NCBI RefSeq assembly: GCF_020080835.1 | Contig: NC_058163.1 | Coordinates: 13,444,925-13,508,924, forward strand | Reading direction: 5' to 3' | Length of the DNA stretch: 64,000 nucleotides | Source: Cotesia glomerata | Taxonomy: Eukaryota; Arthropoda; Insecta; Hymenoptera; Braconidae | Shown here: piece by piece, positions 54,242 to 61,765 of the stretch | Position numbering within the stretch: position 1 is the first letter of the stretch | Layout of the letters: every line of letters starts with the position of its first letter | Program-made: the position numbers and the translations under genes | Notes under the pieces: model-generated | Databases searched by the model: none | Seen by the model: the letters and a program-made list of their open reading frames with translations, nothing else | Told to the model about the DNA's origin: nothing

Positions 54242-54557
54242 TAGCCGTTTGCAAATTTCCCACAGCAGCTTTCAGTATTACTATCTCAGAGTGTAAATGT
54301 GAAATAATCTCTTTCTGTTCACTGTCTATACTTTTATTCAGTTCAGATATCTGTCTCAGTACAAATTGCACTGTCGCTGCATCACGGTCATTTGAAGGAT
54401 TACCAAGATTGCACAGTCTTTTATTTTCAATGTTATAGTTTCCATCAGAAGTTACATTGAAACCTCTACCAGCTGGTCCTCGTTGACCTGACTTGTCATT
54501 GTCCAGTGGATGTCCAAATATATCAATGCTCATAGTTGTGAACCCTTTGACTGTCAA
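54147..54557 (-). CDS. Polinton coiled-coil, fibre-like small protein
   Basis: 136 residues. It contains a collagen-like GQRGPAGRG, the phrase NKRLCNLGNPSNDRDAATV, which resembles the phage/virus tail-fibre trimerisation region, then a heptad-rich coiled coil (about residues 70-125). Its last 95 nt overlap the integrase start in a different frame. It may be a capsid fibre or spike component, or an integrase companion; family function is not established to my knowledge. A later in-frame ATG (MSIDIF) is an alternative start. A TATATATT-like box lies at the upstream gene's stop (about 54590). Confidence 0.8.
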   Translation of the reverse strand: MTVKGFTTMSIDIFGHPLDNDKSGQRGPAGRGFNVTSDGNYNIENKRLCNLGNPSNDRDAATVQFVLRQISELNKSIDSEQKEIISHLHSEIVILKAAVGNLQTAIEEVKAVLYTHQNNIKYLTEKLNGRQKGSDS

Positions 54558-54587
54558 CGTCTGAATGATTTAATTTTCCAGAAGCTT

Positions 54588-55487
54588 TTAATATATAACC
54601 CCAGCCTCCCTAAGCTCTTCAATAATTGACATGATTTCATTCGTGTGACTTGGATTTCCAGCAGCTTGAGACGCCATTAGCAGTCGCAAACGATCAACTA
54701 GTTCATTTGGATCATCCCAGTATACATAGTCCATAGGTGTCTTGGTGGTAATCATAAATTTTGGTAGCCCTCTACCATGCTTTTCAACAAAATCAGCAAT
54801 ATATTTGTTATACTTGTCTGTTGAATCTCTGTAAATACTTTTACTTGGATCATAACCTTTCCTATGAGTATTTGTTCTCTGGATAATTTCCAAATATTTT
54901 GTCTTATCATCTTGCGTGACAAGCGTATCTTTCGGTGTCTTCATGAACAATAATTCCAACAACCCTGAAGTTATTGGATAATTTCTGTCTTTGACAGTTA
55001 TTGTATCATTTGTAAATGAAATAGGTGAATCACCTATATGCATTTCACCATGTTTTTTGCGTACACCATATCTCATGTCATTATTTTTATGTTTTAAACT
55101 TAAACGTTGTAAATAATTAGTGAGAAGAGGATTTTTACGCGCTGGAGTACTTGTTGATGCTGGTGGTGAGGCTATAGCAAGTGCTGTGTTGTTAAATGAA
55201 CTTTCATCATCCGTTATTAAACTATTGTATACTTCTGGATCATCATATAAAGATTTTTCAGCCTCTTCTTTTTCAACCTCTTCTTTTTTAATATTTTCTT
55301 TTTTCAGCTTTGAAGATTCAACTATACTCTGAAGTGGTGTGACAATAGGTTTGAACATTTCCTCCATGGCTTTTTCAGCTGTATCTTTACCCAACTTCAA
55401 CATCTTATGCTTCCGCCGGATGGCATCGCTGGCTTGAGATATCTGATGCAGAATATCCTTCTGCTTTGAAATTTCTTCAGGCTTCAT
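54588..55487 (-). CDS. Polinton conserved protein of unknown function
   Basis: 299 residues. N-terminal third helical and charged, with a KKENIKKEEVEKEEAEKS acidic/basic run, then a Ser/Thr/Pro linker. The C-terminal half is globular: HIGDSPISFTNDTITVKDR, a GLLELLFMKTP segment and the end DYVYWDDPNELVDRLRLLM. I recognise the C-terminal WDDPNELVDRLRLL and NEI.SIIEELREAG pattern as common in arthropod Polintons, but no role is known to me. It lies between the ATPase and coiled-coil genes on the same strand. A TATAAA at 55548-55543 (minus) sits inside the end of the ATPase gene. Confidence 0.85.
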   Translation of the reverse strand: MKPEEISKQKDILHQISQASDAIRRKHKMLKLGKDTAEKAMEEMFKPIVTPLQSIVESSKLKKENIKKEEVEKEEAEKSLYDDPEVYNSLITDDESSFNNTALAIASPPASTSTPARKNPLLTNYLQRLSLKHKNNDMRYGVRKKHGEMHIGDSPISFTNDTITVKDRNYPITSGLLELLFMKTPKDTLVTQDDKTKYLEIIQRTNTHRKGYDPSKSIYRDSTDKYNKYIADFVEKHGRGLPKFMITTKTPMDYVYWDDPNELVDRLRLLMASQAAGNPSHTNEIMSIIEELREAGVIY

Positions 55488-55538
55488 GTTGATAGGTTAA
55501 AGTCTACAGCATGTATGACTATCACACTCTAAAGTACC

Positions 55539-56234
55539 TCAATTTATACTAATGAAGCAGTCGAATCGTTTTCGATACCTGCCATTGTTCAATTCACTGT
55601 CTTTATCTATTACCACAAACCCATATTTATTCCAGCATGTTGAGCATAAATCTCTGAATGAGTTGTATGACATGTCTGTATTGACATGATCATTATAAAT
55701 ATGCTTCAGATTCATTTCATCTTGACGAAACAGCACGAGAAAGTTTGCATTATCTCTAATCAGATGCTTAGGTATTCGTGTATAAGTTTGACAGAGATAA
55801 AAGCTGTCTACATCCTTGTGTCGACCCATACAGAAAAAAGCCTTGATGTGATCTTGTTTTTCACAAGCAACATCATCGAATATCATCAGGGAGTTAGGCT
55901 TAGCATCTTCAGGTTTGATTACAGCCTCATGTTCACTGAATGTGAAGAATCCAATACCATCAATCTGTTTGAGCAGTGTCTCCAGGAACTGATACTTTGG
56001 TTGGTTAAGAGACTTTGAATAAAGATATATATTCTCAAATCTCAAACCGTTTGGATGTACAATAAGAGACAGCAGAGCATTTGTCTTTCCACAGTTTGAT
56101 GGTCCACAAAATACTGCACGGATACTGTTGGGAAGCAAAGCACCATGTCGTTTGACTTTTTTCACGCCGGTTCCTTGAACAATTTGATCAAAGTTGATAA
56201 CTGGCAACTGAGCTCTTGGTTTGTTGAACTCCAT
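55539..56234 (-). CDS. Genome-packaging ATPase (A32/FtsK-HerA type)
   Basis: 231 residues. Walker A is GPSNCGKT (44-51), Walker B LMIFDDV (116-122), and the sensor region QTYTRIPKHLIRDN is near 150. The length is typical for Polinton ATPases. In this family the protein pumps DNA into the capsid. It is divergent from the PLA2-domain gene: a palindromic GTATATATAC (56265-56274) and a TATATA (about 56280) lie in the 77-bp gap, so both transcripts have very short leaders. No lesions are seen. Confidence 0.93.
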   Translation of the reverse strand: MEFNKPRAQLPVINFDQIVQGTGVKKVKRHGALLPNSIRAVFCGPSNCGKTNALLSLIVHPNGLRFENIYLYSKSLNQPKYQFLETLLKQIDGIGFFTFSEHEAVIKPEDAKPNSLMIFDDVACEKQDHIKAFFCMGRHKDVDSFYLCQTYTRIPKHLIRDNANFLVLFRQDEMNLKHIYNDHVNTDMSYNSFRDLCSTCWNKYGFVVIDKDSELNNGRYRKRFDCFISIN

Positions 56235-56261
56235 GACTGCTGATTAGATTCTGAGCTCAAG

Positions 56262-56286
56262 GGGTATATATACCGGCTTATATAGA
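56262..56286. promoter_or_regulatory. Divergent TATA promoter (ATPase / PLA2 genes)
   Basis: The palindrome GTATATATAC at 56265-56274 serves both directions geometrically, with a further CTTATATAG at 56278-56286 pointing right. The ATGs are at 56234 (minus) and 56312 (plus), so leaders are under about 30 nt. Confidence 0.55.
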
Positions 56287-56311
56287 TTAGCAAGTCAGTC
56301 TTTGATGTGAC

Positions 56312-57238
56312 ATGTCTGAGAGCAGACGTGGTAAAGGTTTGTTCAACAATATAATCAACAAGCTCCCACTTGAACTTCATATACCAGGTTATCAGTACTG
56401 TGGTCCGGGAACAAAGTTAGCCAAGAGGTTAGCTCGAGGTGATCCAGGCATAAATCTTTTGGACTCTGCGTGTAAGGAACACGATATAGCTTACTCAAAA
56501 AATCGTGAAAATTTAGAAGCCCGTCACGAGGCTGATAAAATTCTTGCTGAGAAAGCGTGGCAACGATTTCAAGCGAAAGACGCTGCTATTGGTGAAAAAG
56601 CTGCTGCTTGGAGTGTGAATAAAATCATGAAGTTGAAAAGACGTTTCGGTATGGGTCTTAAAAAAGAAAAACCTATTACAAAGCGTAAGACAATTACAAG
56701 AAAAACAACGAAGCGTAAGACAGTTAAAAGAAAGACAACAAAGCGTAAGATAACGAAACGCAAGGTAGTCAAAAGAAAGACAAACAAACTCAAGTCTTCC
56801 AAGAAGAAGGACGTTGCTCTGAGACAGATTGTTGATGAAGCTAAAAAGTCTATGCAACCTAGTGGAGATCCAGTTAAAACGGCTCTTGAAGGTGCTCGCA
56901 AGGCTGTCAAGAAAGTTGGTGGGAAGAAAAACGTTCGATTGCCCCGTATTCTACCAGTACCCTCAAAGATTGGAGGAGTACTTCCATTCTTGATTCCCCT
57001 GTTTGCAGGGTTATCAGCTGTTGGTGCTCTGACAGGTGGAGCTGCAGGTGTTGCAAAAGCTGTGAATGATGCAAGCGCAGTCAAAACTCAACTAGCTGAA
57101 AAGAAACGTCACAACTTGAAGATGGAGGAAATAGCTGTAGGTAGAGGATTATACCTCAAACCTTACCGAAGTGGTATGGGACTCTATCTGAAACCATATC
57201 CAGAGGGAGCTGGCTGCAAGAAGTCAAAAAACCGGTAG
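56312..57238 (+). CDS. Minor virion protein with parvovirus-type phospholipase A2 domain
   Basis: 308 residues. The N-terminal domain has the calcium loop YCGPG (29-33) and the catalytic pair in DSACKEHD (H57-D58), the hallmark of viral PLA2 domains that breach endosomal membranes in parvoviruses. It is followed by a Lys/Arg/Thr repeat region (about 120-165, words such as KRKTTKRKITKRK), resembling adenoviral core peptides. A hydrophobic Gly/Ala/Leu stretch (about 225-260, GGVLPFLIPLFAGLSAVGAL) then resembles pX/pVI-like membrane-active segments. The end has two LYLKPY motifs. It is probably a multi-domain entry or core protein, possibly cut by the element's own protease. The start ATG is the first after the TATA box. 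Its last 90 nt overlap the open frame of the protease gene. Confidence 0.88.
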   Translation: MSESRRGKGLFNNIINKLPLELHIPGYQYCGPGTKLAKRLARGDPGINLLDSACKEHDIAYSKNRENLEARHEADKILAEKAWQRFQAKDAAIGEKAAAWSVNKIMKLKRRFGMGLKKEKPITKRKTITRKTTKRKTVKRKTTKRKITKRKVVKRKTNKLKSSKKKDVALRQIVDEAKKSMQPSGDPVKTALEGARKAVKKVGGKKNVRLPRILPVPSKIGGVLPFLIPLFAGLSAVGALTGGAAGVAKAVNDASAVKTQLAEKKRHNLKMEEIAVGRGLYLKPYRSGMGLYLKPYPEGAGCKKSKNR

Positions 57239-57597
57239 AGCTACCACATCGAGCACTGACTAACATCGATTTATTAAAATATGCCAAGCTGCTTAAAATT
57301 CCAAATTTTCGTGGAGTTTTCATGAGAAATGATTTACCAAAATCTGGACCTAAAACAAATGAAACAGCAATAATAAATTTGGATGATAAATTTGGACCTG
57401 GAACTCACTGGGTTGCATACAAGAAAAATCATGATCAAGTAATTTACTTTGACAGTTTTGGTAATCTCCAACCTCCACAAGACTTGATGGAATATCTCGA
57501 TGTTGGTAGCGTAAAGTACAATCATAAAAGATATCAAGACTTTGATACAATCATATGTGGACATTTGTGTTTAAAATTCCTGACTGGACAACTATAA
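57145..57597 (+). CDS. Adenain-type cysteine protease (start uncertain)
   Basis: Catalytic residues in family order: His in GTHWVAY, Asp in YFDSFG, Gln and Cys in RYQDFDTIICGHLC (positions 29, 44, 72 and 79 counting from the ATG at 57322). In the family it matures capsid proteins. The only in-frame ATG is 57322 (91 residues), but the conserved-looking preceding segment TNIDLLKYAKLLKIPNFRG is encoded upstream without ATG. The frame is open from 57145, overlapping the PLA2 gene. Translation may start at a non-AUG codon, by frameshift or after splicing, or the short form may be used. The stop overlaps the next gene's TATA box. Confidence 0.85.
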   Translation, partial: RIIPQTLPKWYGTLSETISRGSWLQEVKKPVELPHRALTNIDLLKYAKLLKIPNFRGVFMRNDLPKSGPKTNETAIINLDDKFGPGTHWVAYKKNHDQVIYFDSFGNLQPPQDLMEYLDVGSVKYNHKRYQDFDTIICGHLCLKFLTGQL

Positions 57598-57598
57598 A
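57593..57598 (+). promoter_or_regulatory. TATA box of the minor capsid gene
   Basis: TATAAA overlapping the protease stop codon, 32 bp before the ATG at 57630. Confidence 0.5.
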
Positions 57599-57629
57599 TT
57601 GAAGTGACTTGGGACTACAAGCGTCAGTC

Positions 57630-58328
57630 ATGGCAGAGTCATTCACCTTGACACTATCCGGAAACTCCTCCATATTGGAGGCAAATTATTTTCCACCGAT
57701 TGAGCTATCACCAACAAAAAATTATGTTCTTGGGCTTGTTAAGCTCCTGACATTTAATTCAATACCAAATATTGATGTTGGTGCTAATAAATTCTATGTG
57801 TCATCTAAAAGATCCAAGAGATTTCAAGAAATAACTATACCAACAGGGAGTTATGAAATTAAAGATATTGAAACTTATATAAACAAGACCTTACCTGAAC
57901 TGAGTTTCACATTAAAAGCAAACAACAATGAGTTGAAGAGTGAAATAAAATGTGATCAGCTTATAAATTTTGAACCTGAAGATTCCATTGGATCATTACT
58001 TGGATTTATCAAACGTGTGCTTGAACCTAACAAGGCACATAAATCGGATTTACCAGTCAAAATATTAAAAATCAACGCTTTGAGAGTTGAGTGTAATATA
58101 ACTACTGGATCATACATCAATGGTGAAAAGAATCACACAATCCATGAATTTTTCCCGAGAGTTCCAGCAGGATATAAAATAGTGGAGGTGCCAATAAACA
58201 TCATTTACCTACCAGTCGCCGTACAAGCAATACATAACGTGAGACTCCGGATTGTTGACCAAGACGGGAGAATAGCAAATTTCCGTGGCGAGACTATAAC
58301 GATAAGACTGCATATAAAGAGTCTGTAA
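57630..58328 (+). CDS. Minor capsid (penton-like) protein
   Basis: 232 residues from ATG 57630 (MAESFTLTLSGN). The frame is open slightly upstream without ATG. Beta-rich with no long helices. The opening (LEANYFPPIELS), YVLGLVKLLTFNSIPNID and the closing VPAGYKIVEVPINIIYLP fit the single-jelly-roll penton proteins of Polintons and adintoviruses. Its place directly before the major capsid gene supports this. The role is to cap the fivefold vertices. The stop TAA overlaps the next small ORF's ATG (TAATG). Confidence 0.85.
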   Translation: MAESFTLTLSGNSSILEANYFPPIELSPTKNYVLGLVKLLTFNSIPNIDVGANKFYVSSKRSKRFQEITIPTGSYEIKDIETYINKTLPELSFTLKANNNELKSEIKCDQLINFEPEDSIGSLLGFIKRVLEPNKAHKSDLPVKILKINALRVECNITTGSYINGEKNHTIHEFFPRVPAGYKIVEVPINIIYLPVAVQAIHNVRLRIVDQDGRIANFRGETITIRLHIKSL

Positions 58329-58489
58329 TGGGTATCGTATATGAGACAAAGACTGGTAATGGGTATAAAAGGATTGCAGCATGTCCAAAGATTATCAGTC
58401 ATCATCGAGCTCTGAAAGTGTTAACACGCCAGAACGTAGAGTTCCTAAAAAGTCTAGGACTAAAATTACGTGGAAAATTCATAAAATAA
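58328..58489 (+). CDS. Small Polinton ORF, 53 residues
   Basis: It begins in the TAATG overlap with the minor capsid stop and ends at 58487-58489. Basic, with a C-terminal NVEFLKSLGLKLRGK-like tail. Comparable short ORFs ending in an FLKSLG pattern occur in other insect Polintons as I remember them, so it is likely real. Function unknown. A TATAAAA at 58364-58370 lies inside it and may start the major capsid transcript. A second overlapping ORF of 52 codons starts at 58381 in another frame. Confidence 0.5.
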   Translation: MGIVYETKTGNGYKRIAACPKIISHHRALKVLTRQNVEFLKSLGLKLRGKFIK

Positions 58490-58523
58490 AAATAAATTTT
58501 TGTTGTCTAGCTTGTGTCATACC

Positions 58524-59744
58524 ATGGCGGAAATCTTAGACATAAAAAAATCAATTATTTTTGATGAGTCTATTGCACACTGTGAAGCACATTCACACCT
58601 GCCATACGCATCATCATCGTTCAACAACAGTGATGAAATCAGGATTGCTGTTCAGCATCAAGATCTGTGTTTGCTCCCAAGCAAGAGCACATTACACTTT
58701 TATGGGAGAATGAGGAAAGCTGATGGTGCTGCTGTAAGTGATACTACAAAGATGATCAACATGGCTGTTTGCCATATGTTTGAAGAGATACGTTATGAGC
58801 TCAATGGTGTAGAAATTGACAGATGTAAGAATGTTGGTATTACCAGTGTTATGAAAGGATACGCTTCTCTGAGTCCGGGACAGCAAAATATTCTGGAAAA
58901 TGCTGGTTGGATTGTTAATGAAGATAATAACAAGTTGACCAATGCTAATGGCTACTTTGATGTCTCAGTACCGCTGAGTTTTATCCTCGGATTTGCTGAA
59001 GATTATCAACGAGTTATTGTGAATGCCAAGCATGAATTGATACTGATCAGATCAAATACTGATCAAAATGCTTATGTTGTTACCGTTGAGAATGAAAATG
59101 TAGCGATTACAATCCAAAAAATTGAGTGGATTGTACCATACATAACAATGTCTGACAAGCAAAAAATTGAGGTGTTGAATTATATAACCTCTGATCCAGC
59201 TATCCCAATCAGTTTTCGGACCTGGGAACTGTATGAGTATCCACTGTTACCAGCTACAACCAATCACATTTGGGCAATCAAAACAACAAATCAACTCGAG
59301 AAACCTCGTTTTGTCATCGTTGGATTTCAAACAGCAAGAAAGAATCAGTCGAATCAAAATGCAAGCGAGTTTGACCACTGCAGCATAAGAGATATTAAGC
59401 TCGTCTTGAATTCTCAGAGTTATCCATATGGAAATTTGAACCTCAACATTACGAATAATCAGTACGCCTTGATGTATGACATGTACACAAATTTTCAAAG
59501 TGCTTACTATGGAAAAGAAGCTGAACCGCTAATGGCTAAGAAAGATTTTCTGAATAAAGCACCTCTGTATATAATTGACTGTTCCAAGCAGAATGAGTCA
59601 ATCAAGTCAGGACCTGTGGATATACGTCTAGAGTTTGAATCGTCAGCACAGTTTCCAAATCAAACTGCTGCTTACTGTTTGATAATTCACGACCGAATAA
59701 TTGAGTACAATCCCATCAGCAGCACTGTAAGAAAACTTACTTAA
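58524..59744 (+). CDS. Major capsid protein (hexon-like, double jelly roll)
   Basis: 406 residues from ATG 58524, which has an ideal ACCATGG context. The frame is open upstream for 8 codons without ATG. Recognisable adintovirus/Polinton MCP features are the early HSHLPYASSSFNNSDEIRI, FEEIRYELNGVEID, the mid-domain GFAEDYQRVIVNAKHELIL and the closing TAAYCLIIHDRIIEYNPIS. The protein forms trimeric capsomers of the icosahedral shell. The size is usual for the family and there are no breaks. Its stop overlaps the ATG of the next gene (TAATG at 59742-59746). Confidence 0.92.
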   Translation: MAEILDIKKSIIFDESIAHCEAHSHLPYASSSFNNSDEIRIAVQHQDLCLLPSKSTLHFYGRMRKADGAAVSDTTKMINMAVCHMFEEIRYELNGVEIDRCKNVGITSVMKGYASLSPGQQNILENAGWIVNEDNNKLTNANGYFDVSVPLSFILGFAEDYQRVIVNAKHELILIRSNTDQNAYVVTVENENVAITIQKIEWIVPYITMSDKQKIEVLNYITSDPAIPISFRTWELYEYPLLPATTNHIWAIKTTNQLEKPRFVIVGFQTARKNQSNQNASEFDHCSIRDIKLVLNSQSYPYGNLNLNITNNQYALMYDMYTNFQSAYYGKEAEPLMAKKDFLNKAPLYIIDCSKQNESIKSGPVDIRLEFESSAQFPNQTAAYCLIIHDRIIEYNPISSTVRKLT

Positions 59745-59935
59745 TGGTACAGTTTGATCCTAAGCCTACCATACATTACATGTATGTGTGGGACTTTGCA
59801 TCCAGACAAGCAAGGAAAGGTCCATGGGAGCAAGCAGCAAGAGATAGAGAACGATTTTACCGACGAATACAAGAATTAAATAAAATTATTGAACCTGTAT
59901 TAATTAATAAACTTAATGTAATAAAAAATAATTAA
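59744..59935 (+). CDS. Small Polinton protein downstream of the major capsid gene
   Basis: 63 residues starting in the TAATG overlap with the capsid stop, suggesting coupled re-initiation. The motif DFASRQARKGPWEQAARDRE followed by an RRIQELNK helix is, to my recollection, conserved after MCP genes in arthropod Polintons. Highly charged with a C-terminal helix. Function unknown; a capsid scaffold or cementing role is speculative. The stop overlaps the AATAAA signal (59934-59939). Confidence 0.75.
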   Translation: MVQFDPKPTIHYMYVWDFASRQARKGPWEQAARDRERFYRRIQELNKIIEPVLINKLNVIKNN

Positions 59936-60004
59936 TAAAAAAACACTTTATAATTTAATGATTGTTTATTTATAAAACCTTATTAATATTTAAGATACAT
60001 TAGC

Positions 60005-60793
60005 TCATAAAAAAGATTCATTATTACATTCATAGCAGTTCTTCTTCAATGGATAAGGACCGTCAAGAACATCATTATACATAGTCTTGTAATGCTCTGT
60101 ACATCTTGTGTAATTGATGAATCTTGAGTCCATTTTCATGTGATGAGGGAGCTTTGACCATATAGCATCAATTTCATGTTTTGTGAATTGAAGTATGAAT
60201 GATTCATCCAAACAGGCAATATCTTGTGGATCCATCTTGACTAAAGACTGGAGCTGATAAAAAAGCTGTAATGACTTTTCCAGCGATGGACTTAGACCCC
60301 AACAGCTGAGAAACCAGCGTTTCATTCTTTGAACTGTTTCGTAGGCACAAGCATAATTGCTTTTCCTTGAATGATTTTTCTTCAAGAGACACGGTTGAAT
60401 AGGATCAAAGTCTTCAAGATGGTTAATAAATCTCATCTTTGATAAATCAATTATTTCTAACGAATAATTTAGGATTTTTTCAAGCCAATGTTTTTTTTCC
60501 TCACCCAAAACATAAACGTATGTTTTGTTCTTGAGAGTCTCTCGCAGCACTTCTTCGAGTTCATTATAGAAGAATGATCCTTCATCCCATCTGATGCCAT
60601 GGCTCCTCAACAAAAAGTCTTTGCTCTCCAAGACCATGAATTCGTTGGTGTATTCTGTTGGTGACTCGAAAGTTGCTAGCGCAGCAGAACTTAAAAAATC
60701 CACTTGATTACTAAGCGAAATAACAGCGAGCTCTTTGACAATAAAAGATCCATCAAGTGTATAGAAGCCTTCGAAATCAATAAAAATCTCCAT
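60005..60793 (-). CDS. Polinton protein, paralogue of 47691-48458; D-x-E motif kept
   Basis: 262 residues, leftward from the right terminal repeat. It opens MEIFIDFEGF with D6 and E8 in the Exo I-like arrangement that the other copy has lost (DVQ). Shared blocks with 47691-48458 are IVKELAVI, GEEKKHWLEKI, PSLEKSLQLFY, DAIWSKLP and CTEHYKT. It ends with a CYECN zinc-binding-like pair. The DEDD-nuclease idea is a weak inference. Gene duplication with divergent active-site residues suggests a catalytic and a regulatory or structural form. The TATA box is at 60867-60861 (minus). The 3' poly(A) signal is at 59965-59970. Confidence 0.75.
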   Translation of the reverse strand: MEIFIDFEGFYTLDGSFIVKELAVISLSNQVDFLSSAALATFESPTEYTNEFMVLESKDFLLRSHGIRWDEGSFFYNELEEVLRETLKNKTYVYVLGEEKKHWLEKILNYSLEIIDLSKMRFINHLEDFDPIQPCLLKKNHSRKSNYACAYETVQRMKRWFLSCWGLSPSLEKSLQLFYQLQSLVKMDPQDIACLDESFILQFTKHEIDAIWSKLPHHMKMDSRFINYTRCTEHYKTMYNDVLDGPYPLKKNCYECNNESFL

Positions 60794-60860
60794 CTTTTCG
60801 ACTTAAGTGCACAAGATCACAACCAAAAACATAATAACGGTATCGTGATCATGAGCCGAC

Positions 60861-60867
60861 TATATAT
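60861..60867 (-). promoter_or_regulatory. TATA box of the right-end gene
   Basis: TATATA on the minus strand directly inside the right inverted repeat, about 70 bp from the ATG at 60793. It mirrors the left-end promoter, although the two TATA boxes are not part of the inverted repeat. Confidence 0.5.
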
Positions 60868-60872
60868 CGTTA

Positions 60873-61400
60873 ACCCCCACCACCATAAAAAGATGAAAAA
60901 GTGGGGGTAAATTGCGCATAAAGGATTGCATCAGAAAAAATTGCGTCAGAAAATGACGTCACTAACAAGTTAGGACTTGTGTACAGAAAAAGGCTGACGA
61001 AATCGTGAGATAAAATCGCTGATGAAATCGCGGGGCTAAAATGGCTGATGAAATTGCGGGGCTAAAAGGGTGACGTAATCGCGGGATAAAATGGCTGACG
61101 AAATCGCGGGACAAAAGAGTTGTAGTCAAAATGGCGGCTACGAGATGGCGGGCCAAAGGGTTGACGAAATCGCGGGAAAATGGTTGATTAAAAAGGGGCG
61201 GGAAAATGGCGGAAATTAAAATTCAAAAAATCGGCTACCAGATGGCGGATCAAAAGGGTTGATAAAAAAGGGCTGAAAATATGGTCAAATGATAAAAAAG
61301 GGTTGAAAATATGGTCGGTAATTTAGCATGGACACGAACCACTCAGGTGGTAACTGCTCTGTTTTACCGACTGAGTTTGCATCCCCCTTGTTCCTCTACT
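60873..61400 (-). repeat. Polinton right terminal inverted repeat
   Basis: Reverse complement of 41848-42374 with a few indels and substitutions. It carries the same tRNA-like block (61330-61378), GCGATTTCGTCAGCC words and TGACGTCA (60955-60962). Confidence 0.95.
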
Positions 61401-61530
61401 TATTTGGATGAGCATAAAAAATTCAACAAAAATATTTGAACAAATAAAAAAAAGGAGCTTGTTTAGAATCGAAGAATAGAGACTCGCCTGCGAAGGTTTA
61501 TTTTTTTCCAATATTTTTGGAATTCTGGGC
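61401..61530. repeat. 140-bp satellite remnant right of the Polinton
   Basis: Continues the unit interrupted at 41847: TATTTGGATGAGCATAAAAA and AGGAGCTTGTTTAGAATCG. The unit then decays. Confidence 0.9.
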
Positions 61531-61765
61531 GAATTCTGGCCACAGTCTGGCTCAAGTCTGGCCTAATAATCTTGGTCAAGTATCAGGATCAATTCTTGTA
61601 TAAATCTCGATTAACAAATCTTTTCCTCCCTCAAAAAATCGAAAAAACTAAACAAGATTGTCCTGCGTGATTTTAAAAACTTATTTCGAGCTACTGTCTA
61701 CTTGATCCGCGATGCTAATTGATTCTACATAGATATGATTTATCGAACTTCTCGTATTTTTTTAC
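61531..61765. other. Degenerate TCTGGCC words and spacer / intron
   Basis: 61531-61600 resembles the words at 40320-40450. The rest is probably the intron following the exon donor at 61766. Confidence 0.4.

Larger units (their letters stand above)
41848..61400. mobile_element. Polinton/Maverick (adintovirus-like) element, essentially complete
   Basis: 19,553 bp bounded by 6-bp target duplications TATTTG (41842-41847 and 61401-61406) and by inverted repeats of about 525 bp starting AGTAGAGGAA. It encodes the diagnostic Polinton set: protein-primed polymerase B, retroviral-type integrase, A32-like packaging ATPase, adenain protease, minor and major capsid proteins, plus a PLA2-domain minor protein. 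TSD length, end structure and gene content all match the family. Genes are compact, with TATA boxes, overlapping stop/start codons and poly(A) signals overlapping stops. The element is an integrated viral genome or virus-like transposon. One nonsense codon in an accessory ORF is the only obvious lesion, which suggests a young insertion. Confidence 0.95.

Noticed and set aside
56513..57084. Two leftward open frames (114 and 171 codons) opposite the PLA2 gene
   Set aside because: They mirror the Lys/Arg/Thr repeats and hydrophobic segment of the real gene, with no motifs or promoter.
41848..61400. Polydnavirus segment or adenovirus proper
   Set aside because: The integrase, 6-bp duplication, polymerase type and inverted repeats define a Polinton. 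No circle-excision motif is seen.
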